From NCBI RefSeq assembly GCF_046127645.1, contig NZ_CP175919.1: DNA of 64,000 nucleotides; one strand, given 5' to 3'. A program made the position numbers and the translations under genes. The notes beneath the pieces were generated by a model, which saw only the letters and a program-made list of their open reading frames with translations, was not told where the DNA came from and did not search any database. Source of the stretch: Clostridium_F caseinilyticum. Lineage in GTDB: Bacteria > Bacillota > Clostridia > Clostridiales > Clostridiaceae. Positions 18,407 through 27,156 of the stretch are shown here, in pieces. Numbering within the stretch: the first letter of the stretch is position 1; each line of letters begins with the position of its first letter.

Positions 18407-18705
18407 AAAGAAGAGGTCATCTCAAAATAAGATTAGCCTTAATTTTAATATAGTAAATATAAATAATATATGTAATAAGCATTTAAATGAGCTTTAGAAG
18501 TTCTTAATTTGACGAAATTAAAAATTTGCGTAATTCCTCACAGGACGTGAGGAGCCGGTAGTGAAGACAGGATGTCGCCTCTACCGGGCAGAAAATTTTT
18601 AATGTAATCAAATTTAGAACTCCTTAGCAAAATGAATTGCTTATGAATGTATTATTCGTATTTACCGTTTTAAAATTAAAGCTATTTTGAAACAGCCTCT
18701 TCTTT
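18407..18705. repeat. R2 hairpin repeat, long form, between phoR and pstS
   Basis: The outer arms AAAGAAGAGG/CCTCTTCTTT enclose the R2 body (TTAATTTTAATATAG / AAAATTAAAGCTA). Within it is a core absent from the copy at 13685: CTCACAGGACGTGAG and CCGGTAGTG...CTACCGGG nested stems at 18534-18588, with outer arms of about 70 bases. It lies directly after phoR and may act as its terminator. It fills most of the 535-bp gap; the remainder holds the pst promoter. Confidence 0.75.
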
Positions 18706-18754
18706 ATTCAATATTTTTATTTTAAATTACATTATATAAAGAAACTTATTTAAT

Positions 18755-20476
18755 TTAAAAGTTATTTGCTTTTGTATTTAAAGGTATTTTCACTTTAAAT
18801 TTAGTGCCTTCTTTAGGTTCACTTTCTACTTCTATTGTTCCATTAATACTTAAAACTATATGCTTTACTATAGCTAACCCTAATCCTGTTCCACCTTCAG
18901 CTCTAGATCTTGCTTTATCTACTCTATAAAATCTTTCAAATATTCTATCCAAATGCTCTTTTGAAATACCTACTCCTGTATCCTCTACCCAAAATAGTAT
19001 ATTATTTTTATCTTGTTTTGTTCCTATATTCACTACACCATTAAGTTCTGTATATTTAATAGCGTTATCTACTAAATTTATTATCATTTGATTGTATTTA
19101 TCCTTATTTCCTATTAACAAAGGTACTTTTTCCCCTACAATATTTATTTTTATATTTTTATCATCTGCAGATTTTTTTACTAAGCAGTATACTTTTTCAA
19201 TTAATTCATTTAAGTCTACTTCTTCTTGTATTAATTCTTGTTTTTGCTTTTCTATATTAGACAACACTAATATGTCATTTATCAATCTTGTAAGTCTATC
19301 CGCTTCATCATTTATTATTTGTAAAAATTTCTCTCTATTTTTTTTATCCTCTACATACTTTAAAGTTTCTGAAAAACCTTTTATAGATGTTAATGGGGTT
19401 TTTAATTCATGAGATACGTTTGCCACAAATTGCTCTCTCATATTTTCTAATTTCTTTATATCTGTTATATCTTGTACTACTGCCACAGTACCTATATTAT
19501 CATATTTACTTATTATATCTGTAGTCTTTACCCTAAGTGTTCTTTTTTCTGGCCACAATATATTCATTTCTCTATAGAAAGATTCTTTATCTTTTAATGC
19601 TTTTTCTAGCTCAAAATCTCTTATATTATCCATAAGGTTTTCACCTATTATATCTCTTTTTATACCAAATAATTTTTTAGCATAGGGGTTAATCATAATG
19701 ACTTTAAACTCTTTATCTATAGCTATAACACCACTATCCATACTTTTAAGTATAGCCTCTAACCTATTTTGCTTATCTCTAACTTCCACTAAGCTATTTT
19801 CTAATATATCTGCCATAGAATTAAAGGTTTTTCCAAGCCGCCCTATTTCATCTTCAGAATTTATTATTACTCTCCTATCAAAATCTCCCCTTGCTATCCT
19901 TGCAGTTACAAATTCAAGATTTTTTATAGGTTTTATCATAACCATTGATATTCTGGATGAAAATAAAAAGGATATAATAAAAGAAAATAATATTATAAAA
20001 ATATAATACTTTACATAATTTTTTTCTAATAATTTTATATCGTTCATGTCTATAGAACTTCTTATAATATAATCATTATTAATTTTACTTGCAAAATAAA
20101 GACTTTCTACTTTTCTTGTGTCACTATATCTTAAGCTATAAGCTTCCCCATGTTTTTTTGAATTTATTATTTCTTCTCTTTTATTATGATTTTCCAATTC
20201 CTTCCTGTTGCCTTTAGAATCTACTAAAATATTTCCTTTACTGTCTATTAAAGTTACTCTTATATCATTATCTTTATAATTATCTTTTATAAAATCAACT
20301 ATGTTTTCAGAACCTTGATTTTTTATTACGTTCATTATAAAAGAATTATTATTTTTTAATCTACTTTTACTGCTTTCTATATGCTGATTATTAATGATTA
20401 TTAAAAAGAGCGATGATACTATAGTTAATGTAAATATTAAAATTATAAGTATTGATACTGTTAATTTTTTTTTCAT
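18755..20476 (-). CDS. phoR: Phosphate regulon sensor histidine kinase PhoR
   Basis: This is a membrane histidine kinase that phosphorylates PhoP when phosphate is scarce. Domains over 573 residues: membrane segment at about 6-28, extracytoplasmic sensor to about 155, second membrane segment 156-176, HAMP 177-229, PAS 237-340, HisKA with phosphoacceptor His at 356 in FVANVSHELKTPLTSIKG, then an ATPase domain with DNAIKYTE, DTGVGISKEHLDRIFERFYR and GGTGLGLAIVK. It lies 11 bp after phoP and next to the pst operon, which supports the phosphate assignment over other PAS-containing kinases. Confidence 0.93.
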   Translation of the reverse strand: MKKKLTVSILIILIFTLTIVSSLFLIIINNQHIESSKSRLKNNNSFIMNVIKNQGSENIVDFIKDNYKDNDIRVTLIDSKGNILVDSKGNRKELENHNKREEIINSKKHGEAYSLRYSDTRKVESLYFASKINNDYIIRSSIDMNDIKLLEKNYVKYYIFIILFSFIISFLFSSRISMVMIKPIKNLEFVTARIARGDFDRRVIINSEDEIGRLGKTFNSMADILENSLVEVRDKQNRLEAILKSMDSGVIAIDKEFKVIMINPYAKKLFGIKRDIIGENLMDNIRDFELEKALKDKESFYREMNILWPEKRTLRVKTTDIISKYDNIGTVAVVQDITDIKKLENMREQFVANVSHELKTPLTSIKGFSETLKYVEDKKNREKFLQIINDEADRLTRLINDILVLSNIEKQKQELIQEEVDLNELIEKVYCLVKKSADDKNIKINIVGEKVPLLIGNKDKYNQMIINLVDNAIKYTELNGVVNIGTKQDKNNILFWVEDTGVGISKEHLDRIFERFYRVDKARSRAEGGTGLGLAIVKHIVLSINGTIEVESEPKEGTKFKVKIPLNTKANNF

Positions 20477-20487
20477 AAATTCACCTT

Positions 20488-21186
20488 TTAAAATTCACCA
20501 TTGAATCTATACCCTATACCTCTTATGGTTTCAATATACTTAGGATTCTTATCATCATCTTCTATTTTTTTTCTTAAATGCCTTATATGCACATCTACAG
20601 TTCTAGTTTCACCAATATATTCATATCCCCATATTCTATCTAATAAAAAATCTCTTGTCATAACCTTTCCCTTATTTTTTATTAAAACTTCTAAAAGTTC
20701 AAACTCTTTTAATGTAAGTTCTATTTTTCTTCCCTCTTTTGTAAGGGAATGCTTCTCAAAATCCACAATTATATTTCCTAAAGCATATGATTTAGATTCT
20801 ATATTTATGGTTGTTTTTCTTCTAAGTACTGCTTTTACTCTAGCTACCATTTCTCTAACTGAAAAAGGTTTAGTTATATAATCATCCGCACCTAATTCTA
20901 AACCCAAAACTTTATCTAATTCATCTCCCTTAGCTGTAATCATTATTATAGAAGTAGTAGCTATATTATCATCTTTTTTTATTTCTTTGCATACATCATA
21001 TCCATCCATCCCTGGTAACATTAAATCTAAAAGTACTAAATCTGGTTTTTCTTCTTTAACTTTCTCTAATGCATCTATTCCATTTAAAACGCAAATGCAT
21101 TTATATCCGTTATTTTCTAGATTAAATTTTATTAATTCACATATATGTTCTTCATCATCTACTATAAGTATTTTTTCCTTAGCCAT
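20488..21186 (-). CDS. phoP: Response regulator PhoP (OmpR family)
   Basis: The 232-residue regulator has a receiver domain with the acidic pair DD at 10-11, phosphoacceptor Asp at 54 (VLLDLMLPG) and the conserved Lys in KPFSVREMVARVKAVLRR. A winged-helix DNA-binding domain follows (LTLKEFELLEVLIKNKGKVMTRD, VDVHIRHLRKKIE, TIRGIGYRF). It would activate pst and other phosphate genes when phosphorylated by PhoR. It is 16 bp downstream of the pgeF-like gene, so the three may form one operon. Confidence 0.93.
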   Translation of the reverse strand: MAKEKILIVDDEEHICELIKFNLENNGYKCICVLNGIDALEKVKEEKPDLVLLDLMLPGMDGYDVCKEIKKDDNIATTSIIMITAKGDELDKVLGLELGADDYITKPFSVREMVARVKAVLRRKTTINIESKSYALGNIIVDFEKHSLTKEGRKIELTLKEFELLEVLIKNKGKVMTRDFLLDRIWGYEYIGETRTVDVHIRHLRKKIEDDDKNPKYIETIRGIGYRFNGEF

Positions 21187-21202
21187 AGTAATCCTCCTAT
21201 TA

Positions 21203-21916
21203 TTAACTTAAATATATAAAGGAAAATTGTCTTCCTATATTTCCTTCTTTTCTATAGGAATAAAATTTAGTATCTGAACTACACATAGTACATAAATCTG
21301 CTCTAATTATATTTTCACTCTTAACTCCTGTATAACTTAATTGTGCCAATATACATTTTTCCATATTTAAATTTCTTTTATGACTTATATTATAATCACT
21401 ATATATTTTTTCTTCTTTAAACTTATTTATTAAATCCCAACTTACTTCATAACAACATTCTTTTATATGTGGTCCTATTGAAGCTATAACATTTTCTGGA
21501 TTTGTACCATAATTTTCTTTCATTTTCTTTATGGTGTTTATAACTATCTTTTCATAAGTGCCCCTCCAGCCACTATGAACTGCAGCTACTGCATCATTTT
21601 CTTTATCATATAATAGTATAGGGACACAATCTGCTGTAAAAATCCCTACAGCTTTATTAAATTCATTAGTTACTATTGCATCTCCATCTTTATCTTCATC
21701 ATTAAAGTTTCTAACTATACTACTGTGTACTTGATTTAAATAAAATACTTCTTGCAAAGAAAACCATTTTTTTATATTATTTAAATTTTCTTTTCCTTCC
21801 TCTATATTTCTATTTAAATTTAAATTATTTTCTCCAGTAGAAAATATAAAATTAGCATTTTTAAATTGTAATTTCAAAAAAATATAAGATCCCACATTAA
21901 TTTTTTCAAAATTCAT
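21203..21916 (-). CDS. pgeF: PgeF/YlmD family multicopper-type peptidoglycan editing factor
   Basis: This is a DUF152 (YfiH/YlmD) protein. Family members bind metal through conserved His and Cys residues and have been described as purine nucleoside-active enzymes and, in E. coli (PgeF), as a factor preventing misincorporation of amino acids into peptidoglycan. Signatures present: LNQVHSS, DGDAIVTN, TADCVPILLYD, AVHSGWRGTYEKI and SIGPHIKECCYEV. An ATG at 21928 abuts the GGAAGG, so 21916 (238 residues) is slightly preferred. In Bacillus the homologue ylmD is near sigG and ylmC, as here. Confidence 0.87.
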   Translation of the reverse strand: MNFEKINVGSYIFLKLQFKNANFIFSTGENNLNLNRNIEEGKENLNNIKKWFSLQEVFYLNQVHSSIVRNFNDEDKDGDAIVTNEFNKAVGIFTADCVPILLYDKENDAVAAVHSGWRGTYEKIVINTIKKMKENYGTNPENVIASIGPHIKECCYEVSWDLINKFKEEKIYSDYNISHKRNLNMEKCILAQLSYTGVKSENIIRADLCTMCSSDTKFYSYRKEGNIGRQFSFIYLS

Positions 21917-22055
21917 AAGACATATCATCCTTCCTATAAATATATTATCATTAATTATATATTATTTTGAAACTATACATAACTTTTAACATATTTAACT
22001 TTATTTTAACATAGGATTCATGACTTACACATGATTTTCTAAAATCAAATACAAC

Positions 22056-22092
22056 AAAAACTTAATACTATTATAATAATAGCATTAAGTTT
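22056..22092 (-). terminator. Terminator after nrdR
   Basis: AAACTTAATGCTATTA pairs with TAATAGTATTAAGTTT, followed on the minus strand by TTGTTGTATTTG. It lies 48 bp past the nrdR stop. Confidence 0.65.
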
Positions 22093-22139
22093 TAATACTT
22101 AGATTTAATAAATATAATTTATAAAAAACAAGATTATAC

Positions 22140-22595
22140 TTAATTTTTATCCATTAAATTTTTGATTTCTTCCATAAAAGTATTAATATCTTTAAACTGT
22201 CTGTATACAGAAGCAAATCTAACATAAGATACCTCATCTATCTTTTTTAAGTTTTTCATTATTATTTGCCCTATTTTGTCTGTATTCACTTCTGTAAGCA
22301 TCTCGTTACTTATATGCCTTTCTACTTCATCTGCTATTTGTTCAATTTGTTTTCTTGATACTGGTCTTTTTTGACAAGCTTTCATAAGACCATTTACTAT
22401 CTTATTTCTATCAAAATATTCCCTACTCATATTTTTCTTTATAACAAGAATAGGTGTAGTTTCTATTTTTTCATAAGTAGTATATCTTCTATTACATTTT
22501 AGGCATTCTCGTCTTCTTCTTATTGAACTTCCATCTTCTGTAGATCTTGAATCTACCACTTTGCTTTCTCCGTATGCACAGTAGGGACACTTCAA
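22140..22595 (-). CDS. nrdR: Transcriptional repressor NrdR
   Basis: NrdR represses ribonucleotide reductase genes in response to dATP/ATP. The 151-residue protein has an N-terminal zinc ribbon (CPYC...CLKC) followed by RRRECLKCNRRYTTYE and an ATP-cone domain. The canonical N-terminus MKCPYC is obtained only with the TTG at 22595, which lies 11 bases after AAAAGGA. The ATG at 22607 touches the ribosome binding site and would add four atypical residues, so TTG is chosen. It lies between ylmC and the pgeF-like gene. Confidence 0.95.
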   Translation of the reverse strand: MKCPYCAYGESKVVDSRSTEDGSSIRRRRECLKCNRRYTTYEKIETTPILVIKKNMSREYFDRNKIVNGLMKACQKRPVSRKQIEQIADEVERHISNEMLTEVNTDKIGQIIMKNLKKIDEVSYVRFASVYRQFKDINTFMEEIKNLMDKN

Positions 22596-22726
22596 TTTAA
22601 TCCACATCCTTTTCTTTAGATTACTGAACTTTAGCTATATATATTAATTATACACTTTTTCTCCATTTTTTCTACTAAATACTTAAATTTTCAATAGCTA
22701 AAAGCAGAAACTCCTCTTTAAACAAA

Positions 22727-22990
22727 CTAATTGTCTTCTAAATTATAATTCTCTCCATTTACCAGTATGACATCTGTACCTATTTTATATATTCTATCCC
22801 ACTCTATTTCTAAATCCTCTTTTTTATTAAAAAATCCTACTTTTTGAATAGGTAAAACTATAGATAATATTTTATAAGACTCACAGTCTATAATCAAATC
22901 CTTTATGTACCCCATTTTACTACCAGTATTTAGGTCTATTATTTCCATATTTTTTAAACTTTCTATAGAATATAATTCTACTTGCTCCAT
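22727..22990 (-). CDS. ylmC: YlmC/YmxH family PRC-barrel sporulation-associated protein
   Basis: This 87-residue PRC-barrel protein belongs to the YlmC/YmxH family that is widespread in endospore formers. The signature is ESLKNMEIIDLNTGSKMGYI, then DLIIDCESYKILSIV and the EIEWDRIYKIGTDVILV end. The molecular role is not established. The position just downstream of sigG matches Bacillus (sigG-ylmA-ylmC-ylmD, with ylmA lacking here). GGGGGG stands about six bases before the ATG. Confidence 0.88.
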   Translation of the reverse strand: MEQVELYSIESLKNMEIIDLNTGSKMGYIKDLIIDCESYKILSIVLPIQKVGFFNKKEDLEIEWDRIYKIGTDVILVNGENYNLEDN

Positions 22991-23069
22991 GATATCCCCC
23001 CCTTAAACAGTTTTTATATTATAATATATGTATCCTTATCCTATTCTATGAAAAAAATTAAAAACAAAA

Positions 23070-23100
23070 AGCTACTGATAAAAAATGTTTATCAGTAGCT
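23070..23100 (-). terminator. Terminator after sigG
   Basis: A perfect 13-bp stem AGCTACTGATAAA/TTTATCAGTAGCT with a five-base loop is followed on the minus strand by TTTTTGTTTTTAATTTTTTT. Confidence 0.9.
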
Positions 23101-23134
23101 TAAGGTGTTCTCTAATAATTTAAGAACATTTTAC

Positions 23135-23908
23135 TTAAACGTATTTCCTCATATGTTTTAAAGCAGTTTTTTCTAATCTAGATACCTGTGCCTGAGATAT
23201 ACCTATTTCATCGGCTACTTCCATTTGAGTTCTTCCATCAAAAAACCTTAAATTAAGTATTAGCTTTTCTCTGTCATTTAATTTTTTCATAGCTTCTTTT
23301 ATAGATATATTTTCTATCCAATTTTCATCTACATTTTTAGTATCACTTATTTGATCCATAACAAATATGGCATCTCCACCATCATGATATATAGGTTCAA
23401 ATAAGGATACTGGATCTTGTATAGCATCTAATGCAAAGACTACCTCTTCTCTTGGCAGTTCTAATTCTTTGGCTATTTGAGACACTGTTGGCTCTTTATT
23501 ATTGTTTTTTATTAATCTGTCTCTAGCCTGCAATGCTTTATAGGCTATATCTCTTAAAGATCTACTAACCCTTATAGAATTATTATCTCTTAGGTATCTT
23601 CTTATTTCTCCGATTATCATAGGAACAGCATAAGTAGAGAATTTTACATTTTGACTTAAATCAAAATTATCTATAGCTTTTATAAGACCTATACATCCAA
23701 CCTGAAAAAGATCATCCACATTTTCCCCACGATTGTTAAATCTTTTTATTACACTCAGTACCAGCCTTAAATTGCCTTGTATAAATTCTTCTCTACATTC
23801 TGTTTCACCATTTCTAATCCTTACCAGTAATTTTTTCATTTCTTTATCCTTTAATACTGGTAGTTTTGATGTATTTACTCCACAAATTTCAACTTTATTA
23901 ATAATCAT
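23135..23908 (-). CDS. sigG: RNA polymerase sporulation sigma factor SigG
   Basis: SigG directs late forespore transcription. The 257-residue protein begins with the SigG-specific VEICGVNTSKLPVL segment and has region 2 (GNLRLVLSVIKRF, DDLFQVGCIGLIKAIDNFD, FSTYAVPMIIGEIRRYLRD), region 3, and region 4 with an HTH (TQMEVADEIGISQAQVSRLEK). It has no pro-sequence, unlike SigE and SigK. It lies 75 bp after sigE, in the spoIIGA-sigE-sigG order of Bacillus, and ends in a strong terminator. Confidence 0.98.
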   Translation of the reverse strand: MIINKVEICGVNTSKLPVLKDKEMKKLLVRIRNGETECREEFIQGNLRLVLSVIKRFNNRGENVDDLFQVGCIGLIKAIDNFDLSQNVKFSTYAVPMIIGEIRRYLRDNNSIRVSRSLRDIAYKALQARDRLIKNNNKEPTVSQIAKELELPREEVVFALDAIQDPVSLFEPIYHDGGDAIFVMDQISDTKNVDENWIENISIKEAMKKLNDREKLILNLRFFDGRTQMEVADEIGISQAQVSRLEKTALKHMRKYV

Positions 23909-23982
23909 AAAGTCATCAGTCCCTTCAGAATGATTGCATTTAAATTGTTTCCAAAGGAACCTAGTTTTATACTAAGGACAAA

Positions 23983-24690
23983 CTAAACCATTTTATTTAT
24001 TTCCTTTTTAAGAGTCTTAATTATTCTTTTTTCTAATCTTGATATATAGGATTGAGATATCCCAAGCATATCTGCTACTTCCTTTTGAGTTTTTTCTCTT
24101 TTTCCATTAAGACCAAATCTTAGTCTAACTATTTCCTTTTCTCTTTCGTTTAATTTTTTCATAGCTAATAATAGTAACTGTTTATCTACTTCATCTTCTA
24201 TTAAATTATAAACTTCATCATTATCTGTTCCTAATATGTCTGAAAGTAATAACTCATTTCCATCCCAATCAATATTTAAAGGCTCATAAAAGGATATCTC
24301 TGCTTTTACTTTACTATTTCTTCTTAAATACATTAATATCTCATTTTCTATACACCTTGAAGCATAGGTTGCTAATTTAATTTTTTTATCTGGCTTAAAA
24401 GTATTTACTGCCTTAATTAAACCTATAGTCCCTACAGATACTAAATCTTCTATACATATGCCCGTGTTTTCAAATTTTCTAGCTATATAAACTACTAATC
24501 TTAAATTTCTTTCTATTAATACAGATCGAACTTTTTCATCTCCATTTATTAATCTTTGTACAAAATATTCTTCCTCTTCTTTTGAAAGTGGGGGCGGAAG
24601 TGCATCATTCCCACCTATGTAATAAACATTTTTAAAAAATAATTTAAACTTTATTAATATTCTGTTTAGTAATACCTTTAAACTTATCAT
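23983..24690 (-). CDS. sigE: RNA polymerase sporulation sigma factor SigE (pro-form)
   Basis: SigE is the first mother-cell sigma factor. The 235-residue protein has a basic, amphipathic pro-region (about the first 27 residues, ending near YYIGG) that is removed by SpoIIGA. Region 2 (ERNLRLVVYIARKFENTG, DLVSVGTIGLIKAVNTF) and region 4 (TQKEVADMLGISQSYISRLEKR) follow. It lies 11 bp after spoIIGA, the gene for its processing protease, and its targets should include spoIVA and sigK in this window. Confidence 0.98.
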   Translation of the reverse strand: MISLKVLLNRILIKFKLFFKNVYYIGGNDALPPPLSKEEEEYFVQRLINGDEKVRSVLIERNLRLVVYIARKFENTGICIEDLVSVGTIGLIKAVNTFKPDKKIKLATYASRCIENEILMYLRRNSKVKAEISFYEPLNIDWDGNELLLSDILGTDNDEVYNLIEDEVDKQLLLLAMKKLNEREKEIVRLRFGLNGKREKTQKEVADMLGISQSYISRLEKRIIKTLKKEINKMV

Positions 24691-24701
24691 AAAAGTCCCT
24701 C

Positions 24702-25499
24702 CTATATAATTCCTCTAGATAAAAGTGCTCTATAGTCTTTTATAACACTAAGTTTGCCTTCTGAAAGCGCTATTATAACTTCTTTTTTTTCTTTTTTGTC
24801 TCCTACATGCACATCTATATAATTAGGTTTAAACCCTTTAAGATTACCTGAATTACCATTTACAACCCTATAAGGTATATAAAATTTATCATAAGAATCT
24901 AAATTTACATTACTAAAGACATCTTTTTCCACCACTAATACTGGGAGATTTGTAGCAGGTTCTCTAAGTTCATTCCCCGTATCTAAAAAAGCTCTAACAC
25001 TTTTCTGATCCTTTTGAAGTATTATATCCACATCATATATAAAGCTGCTTATATCTTTTCTATCTTTTATATACCATATCAATTTATTTCCAACAATATA
25101 TATAATCATCATAGCCATCATAAGTTTTTTATAAGAAAAATTTTCTATAGTTAAAGAGGTATTAGATTTTATTTTATTACATTCTAAGAAAACACATATA
25201 CCTGCAATAATCATAGAATAAACTATATAAACTACTGTAGCTTTTATATTAAACATTAAGTCTTTTTTATGAAAGGCTATTAAAATTAACATAAAAGCTA
25301 TTAAAATTTTGAATATAAGTTTATTAAATAATGCAAGAGAAGGTATAATAAGTACTAATATATACAAGCTTCCTAACAATGAAGATAATAATAAATATAA
25401 AATTTTATTATTGATTTTTAAAGTTTGAGAAGTTAGAAAAAGTATAAATAAATTTACAATAAAATTTTCTAATATCATAACATCTAGATAAACCACCAA
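24702..25499 (-). CDS. spoIIGA: Sigma-E processing peptidase SpoIIGA
   Basis: SpoIIGA is a membrane aspartic protease that matures pro-SigE at the sporulation septum. Over 265 residues there are five predicted hydrophobic segments in the first 150 residues (start MVVYLDVMILENFIVN). A cytosolic protease domain follows, with the catalytic motif AFLDTGNELREP and a late glycine-containing loop. It is immediately upstream of sigE. The 525-bp gap on its promoter side holds an R1 repeat and two further hairpins. Confidence 0.96.
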   Translation of the reverse strand: MVVYLDVMILENFIVNLFILFLTSQTLKINNKILYLLLSSLLGSLYILVLIIPSLALFNKLIFKILIAFMLILIAFHKKDLMFNIKATVVYIVYSMIIAGICVFLECNKIKSNTSLTIENFSYKKLMMAMMIIYIVGNKLIWYIKDRKDISSFIYDVDIILQKDQKSVRAFLDTGNELREPATNLPVLVVEKDVFSNVNLDSYDKFYIPYRVVNGNSGNLKGFKPNYIDVHVGDKKEKKEVIIALSEGKLSVIKDYRALLSRGII

Positions 25500-25654
25500 T
25501 AGTTATCTCCCCCCCTTAAACTACTGCCATTTATTTACTATTATACAATTAAACATTTTAAAAATTTGTCAATTCATATAAAAATGTTATGTTTTTATTG
25601 TATAAAATATGCCAATATAATTTATAATTTAATATATTATTTTTTATTTATAAA

Positions 25655-25742
25655 AGTAGCTGTCGCATTAAGGAATTTACACACAATATACTTAAAGTTA
25701 ACACAATATATTGTAGTATTTATTCTTAGTACGACAGCTACT
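25655..25742. repeat. Inverted repeat upstream of spoIIGA
   Basis: AGTAGCTGTCG (25655-25665) pairs with CGACAGCTACT (25732-25742), with weaker continuation inward (TAAGGAA/TTCTTA). On the minus strand a U-rich run follows. It may be a back-up terminator isolating spoIIGA from ftsZ. It interrupts a 71-codon plus-strand frame that I regard as spurious. Confidence 0.55.
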
Positions 25743-25823
25743 AAAATGTTTATACTTATAACAGTATTTATTTTTAATTAAATTTAGGATTCACACATAG
25801 TTTCATTTTGGAAAATACTTATT

Positions 25824-25965
25824 AATAAACAGATTTCTAAGCTTTAGAGGGAGTTTTTATACTTACTCTAAAGCTTAGGAAATGGTTATACAGGGACGTA
25901 GCAGCTCTTTACTTCAATCTTGAAGAAAATGGCGGTATTAGAGCTGGTAGTTATCGGATAAATAA
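25824..25965 (+). repeat. R1 repeat between ftsZ and spoIIGA
   Basis: This is the clearest R1 copy. The first hairpin has TTTCTAAGCTTTAGAG / CTCTAAAGCTTAGGAAA arms. The second begins at CAGGGACGTAGCAGCTC and ends AGAGCTGGTAGTTATCGGAT, with a CTTCAATCTTGAAG-type inner stem. It is in the opposite orientation to the copies at 1412 and 9342. No coding potential. Confidence 0.75.
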
Positions 25966-25990
25966 AATCTATAAATCCATTTACATAAAA

Positions 25991-26020
25991 AAAGTAGGGA
26001 ACAAAATGTTCCCTACTTTA
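25991..26020 (-). terminator. Terminator after ftsZ
   Basis: AAAGTAGGGAACA/TGTTCCCTACTTT stem with a short loop, followed on the minus strand by TTTTTTTATG; it starts four bases past the ftsZ stop. Confidence 0.92.
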
Positions 26021-26024
26021 ATAA

Positions 26025-27134
26025 TTATTTTCTTTGTCTTCTTAAAAAGGCTGGTATCTCTAAATCATTTTCATCTATATGCTGTTCGTATGTAGATGAT
26101 TGTTCTTCTCTATCTTCTCTTTTATTAGATTCTTTTGTTATATCTTTTTCTTCTTTTTCAATATTTTTATTTTCCAATCTATCGCTTTCAAAACCTGTAG
26201 CAATTACAGTTATTCTTAGCTCATCTTTTAAGTTTTCATCTATAACTGCTCCAAATATAATATTAGCATCCGGATCTGCTGCTTCTTGTACAATCTCTGC
26301 TGCTTCATTTATTTCTAATAAACCTAAATCATTTCCTCCAGTTATATTAAGAAGTACTCCTGTAGCTCCAACAATTGATGTTTCTAATAGTGGACTTGAT
26401 ATAGCTTGCTTAGCTGATTCCTGTGCTCTATTATCTCCTGTTCCTTTACCTACACCCATATGAGCTAATCCTTTATCTAACATTATAGTTCTAACATCTG
26501 CAAAGTCTAGGTTAACAAGTCCTGGTATAGTAATCAAGTCTGATATACCTTGGACACCTTGTTTTAAAACATCATCTGCCATTTTAAAGGAATCCATTAA
26601 GCTTGTCTTTTTATCTACTATGCTTAATAATCTTTCATTTGGAATTGTAACTAAAGTATCTACTCTCTCTTTTAAAGTATTTATTCCCATTTCTGCATGA
26701 ATTAATCTTTTTCTTCCTTCAAAAGGGAAAGGCTTAGTTACTACACCTACTGTAAGTATCCCCATAGATTTAGCTATTTCTGCAATTACTGGAGCTGCTC
26801 CAGTACCAGTTCCTCCGCCCATACCTGCTGTTATAAACACCATATCGGCTCCTTTTATTGCTTGAGAAATTTCTTCTTTACTTTCTTCTGCAGCCTTCTT
26901 ACCTATTTCTGGATTAGCCCCTGCTCCTAATCCTTTTGTTAACTTATCACCTATTTGGATCTTTTGAGACGCCTGTGAAAGCATTAGAGCTTGTTTATCT
27001 GTATTTATAGCTATAAATTCTACATTTTTTAATCCTTCTATTATCATTCTATTTACAGCATTGTTTCCTCCGCCACCACATCCAATAACCTTTATTTGAG
27101 CAAATTGCTGTACATCAACATCGAAATCTAGCAC
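26025..27134 (-). CDS. ftsZ: Cell division protein FtsZ
   Basis: FtsZ is the tubulin-like GTPase that forms the division ring. The 369-residue sequence has the N-terminal GCGGGGNNAVNRMI, the tubulin signature GGGTGTGAAPVIAEIAK near residues 104-120, the T7 loop region NLDFADVRTIM, a charged linker, and the C-terminal anchor peptide DLEIPAFLRRQRK, which binds FtsA and other partners. It lies 22 bp after ftsA. Confidence 0.98.
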   Translation of the reverse strand: MLDFDVDVQQFAQIKVIGCGGGGNNAVNRMIIEGLKNVEFIAINTDKQALMLSQASQKIQIGDKLTKGLGAGANPEIGKKAAEESKEEISQAIKGADMVFITAGMGGGTGTGAAPVIAEIAKSMGILTVGVVTKPFPFEGRKRLIHAEMGINTLKERVDTLVTIPNERLLSIVDKKTSLMDSFKMADDVLKQGVQGISDLITIPGLVNLDFADVRTIMLDKGLAHMGVGKGTGDNRAQESAKQAISSPLLETSIVGATGVLLNITGGNDLGLLEINEAAEIVQEAADPDANIIFGAVIDENLKDELRITVIATGFESDRLENKNIEKEEKDITKESNKREDREEQSSTYEQHIDENDLEIPAFLRRQRK

Positions 27135-27156
27135 AATAAAACCTCCTTATCTGTAA

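Noticed and set aside
25566..25781. 71-codon plus-strand frame between spoIIGA and ftsZ
   Set aside because: It has no convincing ribosome binding site, spans an inverted repeat (25655-25742), and its composition is that of translated AT-rich spacer.
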